The notes beneath the pieces were generated by a model, which had not been told where the DNA came from, did not search any database, and saw nothing but the letters and a program-made list of their open reading frames with translations. From NCBI GenBank assembly GCA_032622095.1, contig CP136061.1:59289301-59353300 (forward strand): a stretch of DNA of 64,000 nt. Reading direction: 5' to 3'. This document shows, one piece after another, positions 59,640 through 64,000 of the stretch (the stretch's first letter is position 1; every line of letters begins with the position of its first letter). The DNA is from Siphonodentalium dalli (Eukaryota; Mollusca; Scaphopoda; Gadilida; Siphonodentaliidae). Position numbers and translations under genes: made by a program.

Positions 59640-60760
59640 GTTTGTCACATGCATTTACATTTTCTGTTCTGCACAGATATCTCAGCCATCGGTTATCAGA
59701 TCTGAATGAAATTTGTTATGGAAGTTTACCATCACAACTGCTTTCAAAAGATTGCCGTTTGATGTTGTTTGCATTTTATTTTTGCCTCAGTTATCTACCT
59801 TAGTTTTAATTTTTTTGCAATTTTCGTCTGCGGGCTTAACTCTAACAAATATGATCCAATTTCAATAGCTTTTAGCTCAACTTGATGATGTCAAGTTTGA
59901 GCAATGCCATGGGTTGGCATCAATCATGAGTGTTTGCTTCCGTGATCCATCAACAATTTCCCTAAAAAAACATGGCCGCCAGCAGCCATCTTGGATTTCA
60001 AATGTGAATCCATCAGCACACCCTGCAGCTCACATTTATTTGGGAATTGTTTTGAAAATTTACCAACATGTTTAGGATCACCTCTAGATGGGAGCTATCG
60101 AATTAGAATGGTTTTCGATGAAAAATATGGCTGCTGACAACCATCTTCCATTTTACTCTTTGCATGACTAAATCCTTTGGCACACCCTGCAGACCACATC
60201 ATCACCAAATTTCATATGAATCTTCAGACCAGCCACTAGATGGGAGCCATCAAATTTTTCCAAAATTCATTGTAAAAGATGGCCACTGCAGCCATCTTGG
60301 ATATTATTCTTTGCATGACTAAATCCTTTGGCATAACCTACAGGCCACATCCATCATCCGATCATCACCTAATTTCATTTGGATCTTCAGGGTGAACTCT
60401 ACATGGGAGCAGTACATTTTTATCTGAAATTTGTTGAACAAAATGATGGCCTCATTTTGGCATCATTTTGGATTTCAAATTTGAATCTATTGGCACACCC
60501 AGCAGCCCGCATTTATCGGAGAATTGTTTTGAAATTTACTGACATGTTGGGTTTTTTGTCTGTCTGAACAGATATCTCAATGAAATATGGTATGTATATG
60601 TTCACTTTTATGAGGACATTCAATGGAGTGTTCAATCGTTTTGTTCGGGTTTTTCATTCTAGAGTTATGCATCTTTGTTTGTCTGGAAATGTAGATTTTT
60701 TTCTGTCTGCCTGAGTATCTCAGCAATGGATTATCAGTATGCCCACACTAGGCGGTATGC
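59640..60760. repeat. AGCTCAACTTGA tandem-monomer repeat (copy 2) with flanking LINE-like or Helitron-like repeats
   Basis: The core at about 59873-60560 starts agctcaacttgatgatgtca and has monomers cagccatcttggatttcaaa and ctaaatcctttggcacaccc as at 42201. Flanks at 59640-59760 and 60560-60760 (cagatatctcagccatcggt, atgaaatatggtatg) match 31150-31400, so those form a separate repeat family. Confidence 0.55.
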
Positions 60761-61739
60761 ATCATGTGAGAATGCACCGGAAACAACCCAGCTCTTGTTC
60801 CAATTTGTTTGCCTGGGTTGCAGTCCTTCGTTCATCAATTTGTTTTATCCATCCAGCTCTGCTACTAATGTTTTTAAACCATTATTTGAATAACTGATCG
60901 TACAGAGGAGAGAATTGCAGAGGTCCCTTTCATCTGTTGGCATCAGAAATGCCTATGTTTGAATTTACACCATGTGGGTATGCCAGCAGAAGAGGTGAAA
61001 CCTCTTGTTTTTTAGTGAATATGAGAATTATCTCAGATACCTTAAAATTTCTCATATTGAGTATTTAGGATGTACATAAGACACATAAATGCAGCTCAAG
61101 TTCAAGTTATCTGCAAGTTACTCGCCGATGGCCAGTGATTTGACGCACATGGTCGATGAGTTTATCAGCCATTGAAATCACTGTTAGATTAGTCGTAAGT
61201 GTGTGGATTTCCTCCACCACTACAACTGACAATGTCGTGATATGGCTTTAGTTGCTGAAAGCGACATGAAACCCCAATCAATCAATCAAAGTGGGTTCAT
61301 GTAAGCTAACATACTTGTCTATTAAAATGTGAAATAAATATCTTCAACATGTACATCTGAAAAAAGTCCAATAAGATACAAAAGTTTAATCAAAACTTGT
61401 CAGTAAACATTGGGAAAGGTCAAAGGATTTAAAATAATCAGAAAATCATATTTCTACCTGTTTTGACTATAATATTTGAAGTTTTGAACTCAATGTGTAT
61501 TTGTTGACAAATCACAATAACAGTTTTGTTTACATAACAACGGTTTCAAGTCAATGGAATTTCATTATTGGAGAGCTATTTATAATTGAGATAAGAACAA
61601 ATTTAAAGTTTATCTGGTTTTCCATGTTCTTCATGATGGTGATTTATTTACAAACTGTTATTATATTTTTTGCACATTTACTAACTGCTTGTGACTTGTG
61701 TCCATTTAATTAATAGAATGTTTAATTCTGATCTTCCAG

Positions 61740-61837
61740 GATTTGGTAATCGAGTTGGTAAACCTAAGGGACCACGGAGCCCTCCGGCTAACTGGGAGAC
61801 TTCCAAGAAGCCAGGGGGGTTCACCACATATCTATGA
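61740..61837 (+). CDS. PTPN12-like: PTP exon 17: C-terminal homology motif and stop
   Basis: Acceptor atcttccag; stop TGA at 61835-61837. Codes GFGNRVGKPKGPRSPPANWE and then TSKKPGGFTTYL. This corresponds closely to the extreme C-terminal homology box of PTPN12 (GFGNRCGKPKGPRDPP), which binds the PSTPIP F-BAR adaptors in vertebrates. It is the strongest evidence that the short tail exons belong to the PEST subgroup rather than to any generic PTP. Confidence 0.94.
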
Positions 61838-62300
61838 TAGGCAAGGCTCTTATGTGAACTATCAGGGCCTTGTGACCACATTCTAATGAGAAGAGATACA
61901 CCAACCAACCGCGCCAACTGCAGATGGCTTTAATAAACACACACTTGTTAAGACTACTTAGTTTTACACAGTTAAATAAAAGTACTCTTGACACATTCCT
62001 CATCACAAAAATATTCAGCGAGAAATTAATGTCGTTTTTATCAACATTCAGAAATTAGGCATGTTTCAGTCATAATGTTAACATTGCTCCAGCATGTTGT
62101 GTTTGACTTCCAGTTCATTTATTACCAATTGGAATTGAGATTTTCCTACCATGCTCTACAGGCAGCTACAGGTGCAATTTTTATGTGACCGCTGGTTAAA
62201 AGTTTTAACCTGTACAAACGTAAATATTTCAAATTTACTGCAAAAATAATAAACAAAACACATTTATTTCACTGCTGTAACGACAAATCTGTTCAGAAAT
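61838..62300 (+). promoter_or_regulatory. 3' UTR with candidate polyadenylation signals
   Basis: AT-rich sequence following the stop codon. AATAAA hexamers occur at 61932-61937 and 61975-61980, with further AATAA variants near 62245. Either of the first two could end the transcript; the sequence alone does not decide. No repeat is seen until the palindromic element at 62311. Confidence 0.45.
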
Positions 62301-62310
62301 TTTCTGCATA

Positions 62311-62522
62311 CAGCAACGCCCTAAGTAATCGACCTCTTAACCACAGCAGAATTATGGGTAACTTTTCAGGATTTAGTTGGAAATATGGCTTGTTGCCATT
62401 CATCGGAAAGCTCTCGGGGAGAGCTTTCCGATGAATGGCAACAAGCCATATTTCCGACTAAATCCTGAAAATTACCCATAATTCTGCTGTGGTTAAGAGG
62501 TCGATTACTTTGGGCGTTACTG
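62311..62522. mobile_element. Palindromic mariner-like MITE, 3' flank copy
   Basis: CAGCAACGCCCTAAGTAATC start and gcgttactg end with TA flanks. Arms of about 105 bases, near perfect; centre gctctcggggagagc. Confidence 0.82.
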
Positions 62523-62646
62523 TATGTATGTTTTGAGATTATGTGTACATTTATTATGTCATTGACAAACAGTTGACATCATTTTCATTGTGTAGTGAAG
62601 AAGGTAACAGGGTTGTTGTAATAATAGACTCTCCATCTGACATTGT

Positions 62647-62880
62647 TTAAAACTTCCATGACTGGAGCTTCCTTATATTTTGCGAAAACCATGTGCCAAT
62701 GCATTGTCTTATATATGCGAGTCTCCCATAGGGAGCCTCACATATATAAGAGAATACATTGGCCTCACAATATTTAACTTGAACTTATAAGACAGTGCAT
62801 TCTCTTATATATGCGAGGCTCACTATTGGAGGCTCGCATATATAAGAGAATGCACTGTGGCAGGATCTTTAATGATCATC
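62647..62880. mobile_element. TTAA-type MITE, CATGA family, right-truncated
   Basis: TTAA plus aacttccatgactggagct; both hairpins present; the right terminus after ggatctttaatg is missing. Confidence 0.7.
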
Positions 62881-63033
62881 ATACACCGTAGTGACTGTAC
62901 CGACATATAGCAACAAAGAATGTTAATTGATTTAAGAATTTTTTTTTAAATACGCCAGTTATTGCCAGAGCCAGTCCAGTGTGGTAAATGTTGGAGGGAT
63001 TTATTTTCCATATTTTCAGGACTTTCAGATGAC

Positions 63034-63407
63034 CAAGCCTACAAATAGCATGTCTGTCATTTGCAGAATGAGGTCCCCAAAGGGTAATTTAGTGACACTA
63101 TCATGCACAGCAGGCTAGCATCACCAAATTCACCCTCTAGCACTCAACTGCTATGGTAGATTGAAGTTCCCAGTTGTTGGGCACCTCGATTATGCATTTT
63201 ATCTTCTGCAAAATTGGTAAAAAATAACTAAAAACAATATTTAATAATTTGATACTATAGATACTTCCCAGAAGATGAGGCCTATGCAGAATGAGGTCTC
63301 CAGAGGGTGAATTTGGTGATTCTAGCCCGCTGTGCAGGATAGCATCACTAAATTCACCCTCTGGGCACCTCATTCTGCAAATGACAGACATGCTATTTGC
63401 AGGCTTT
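63034..63407. mobile_element. CAAGCCT-family MITE, long form, 3' flank
   Basis: Starts caagcctacaaatagcatgt and ends with its approximate reverse (gcaggctt). Flanked by cagatgac at 63026-63033 and 63408-63415. Two hairpin cores around the gcattttatcttctgcaaaa segment. Confidence 0.75.
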
Positions 63408-63819
63408 CAGATGACCATGTGTTCCAACATAGAAGCATTCCACTGATGTCGCTCTCGCACGTGTAATATTTAATATGAAGTGTTCCAATAGTTATGTTTT
63501 TGTTACATTGATATATAGATTTTTTTATATTTATATTATGATATATCTTGTTATATACAGTTGATACATTTTTTTAGATGTATATGTAATGATCTTATCT
63601 TTTTTCATATGAATATTTTGAATCCTACTGCTTTATTTAAAAGTGATGTTGTATTCGAACAAATACTGACATTTTCTGGTTCAATGTTAAAATGAACATA
63701 CTGAGTTTGTATTGTGGTAATACACTGGAGAATATAGCTTCCAATTGAAATAGAGTTTATAGAATTCATAAATAGTCTGTTGTTTTAAACTCATTACTAA
63801 CACTCCTGTCCACCAGATA

Positions 63820-64000
63820 TTAAAGGGGTACTGTACACTAAATCCGACCATTTATGGGACCATCTCCTTTTATACTCAACATAATATATGCAACAAATGA
63901 ATGAATTTGAGCCATGGATTAGTGCAAAATACACTAGTGTGCTCTATGAACGATACAAATAACATCGTAATATAATAAAAATGAATTTATGACTCCAGTC
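63820..64000. mobile_element. TIR element, AGGGGTACTGTA family, cut by window end
   Basis: TTAA plus aggggtactgtacactaaat, then sequence collinear with 43278-43460 (gaatttgagccatggattag). The right end lies beyond the window. Confidence 0.75.

Larger units (their letters stand above)
6328..61837 (+). other. PTPN12-like: Whole locus: PTP-PEST-family tyrosine phosphatase gene (PTPN12/18/22 type)
   Basis: Non-receptor protein tyrosine phosphatase, expected to dephosphorylate phosphotyrosine on cytoplasmic and adhesion/cytoskeletal adaptors (known for the vertebrate family). Seventeen coding exons traced here join in consistent phase to about 711 codons. Seen: short N-terminal helical segment (residues 1-35), NRYKDI, DYINANF, WPD loop (Asp about 200), signature HCSAGCGRTG (nucleophile Cys about 232, Arg about 238), Q-loop Gln about 279 and 283, a 340-residue Lys/Ser/Pro-rich tail, polyproline PPTLPER (about 623-629), and the C-terminal homology motif GFGNRVGKPKGPR (from about 680). 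Only PTPN12, PTPN18 and PTPN22 share this motif order; vertebrate members are about 460-810 residues. The gene looks like a single invertebrate orthologue of the trio, so the symbol is approximate. Coding bases make up under 4% of the locus; introns carry nearly all the repeats listed here. Confidence 0.93.

Overview
This is animal (metazoan) genomic DNA: AT-rich, with GT-AG introns and a very dense load of LINE and small DNA-transposon repeats. Tandem-monomer, Helitron-like repeats rich in 'tccgtccgtcc' next to CR1/L2-type LINEs suggest a lophotrochozoan, most likely a bivalve mollusc. The species assignment is inference.

The window holds one real host gene, on the + strand. It is a PTP-PEST-family non-receptor protein tyrosine phosphatase (the PTPN12/PTPN18/PTPN22 group), with all coding exons apparently present from the ATG at 6328 to the TGA at 61837. 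I traced 17 coding exons by hand. Their phases agree throughout and give about 711 codons spread over 55.5 kb. Exons 1-9 encode the N-terminal helix and catalytic domain (NRYKDI, DYINANF, WPD, HCSAGCGRTG, Q-loop). Exons 10-13 encode a Lys/Ser/Pro-rich tail ending in a PPTLPER polyproline motif. Exons 15-17 carry the C-terminal homology motif GFGNRVGKPKGPR that marks this family. Two exons with the same phase (46908-46975 and 49690-49799) look like mutually exclusive alternatives.

Region by region. 1-3480: GATATC-palindrome tracts flanking a TIR element and a broken LINE reverse transcriptase on the + strand. 3480-6327: short palindromic repeats, a hAT element nested in another of the same family, then the gene's 5' flank. 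6433-18047 (intron 1): a nearly complete LINE on the - strand (ORF1 with an SGNH esterase, then AP endonuclease, reverse transcriptase and a zinc-knuckle C terminus), itself split by a Harbinger-like element and a Helitron-like element. 18157-61739: introns 2-16, packed with MITE copies from at least six families, several with target-site duplications readable by eye. 61838-64000: 3' UTR and flank with four more MITE copies, the last cut by the window edge.

No tRNA, rRNA, CRISPR array or prokaryotic operon was seen. The most interesting patterns are these: MITEs lie 12-84 bp from splice sites of many PTP exons; one palindromic module recurs inside three TTAA-flanked element families with different ends; near-perfect fold-back elements lie repeatedly in the introns; and phase logic requires exactly one of the two alternative tail exons.
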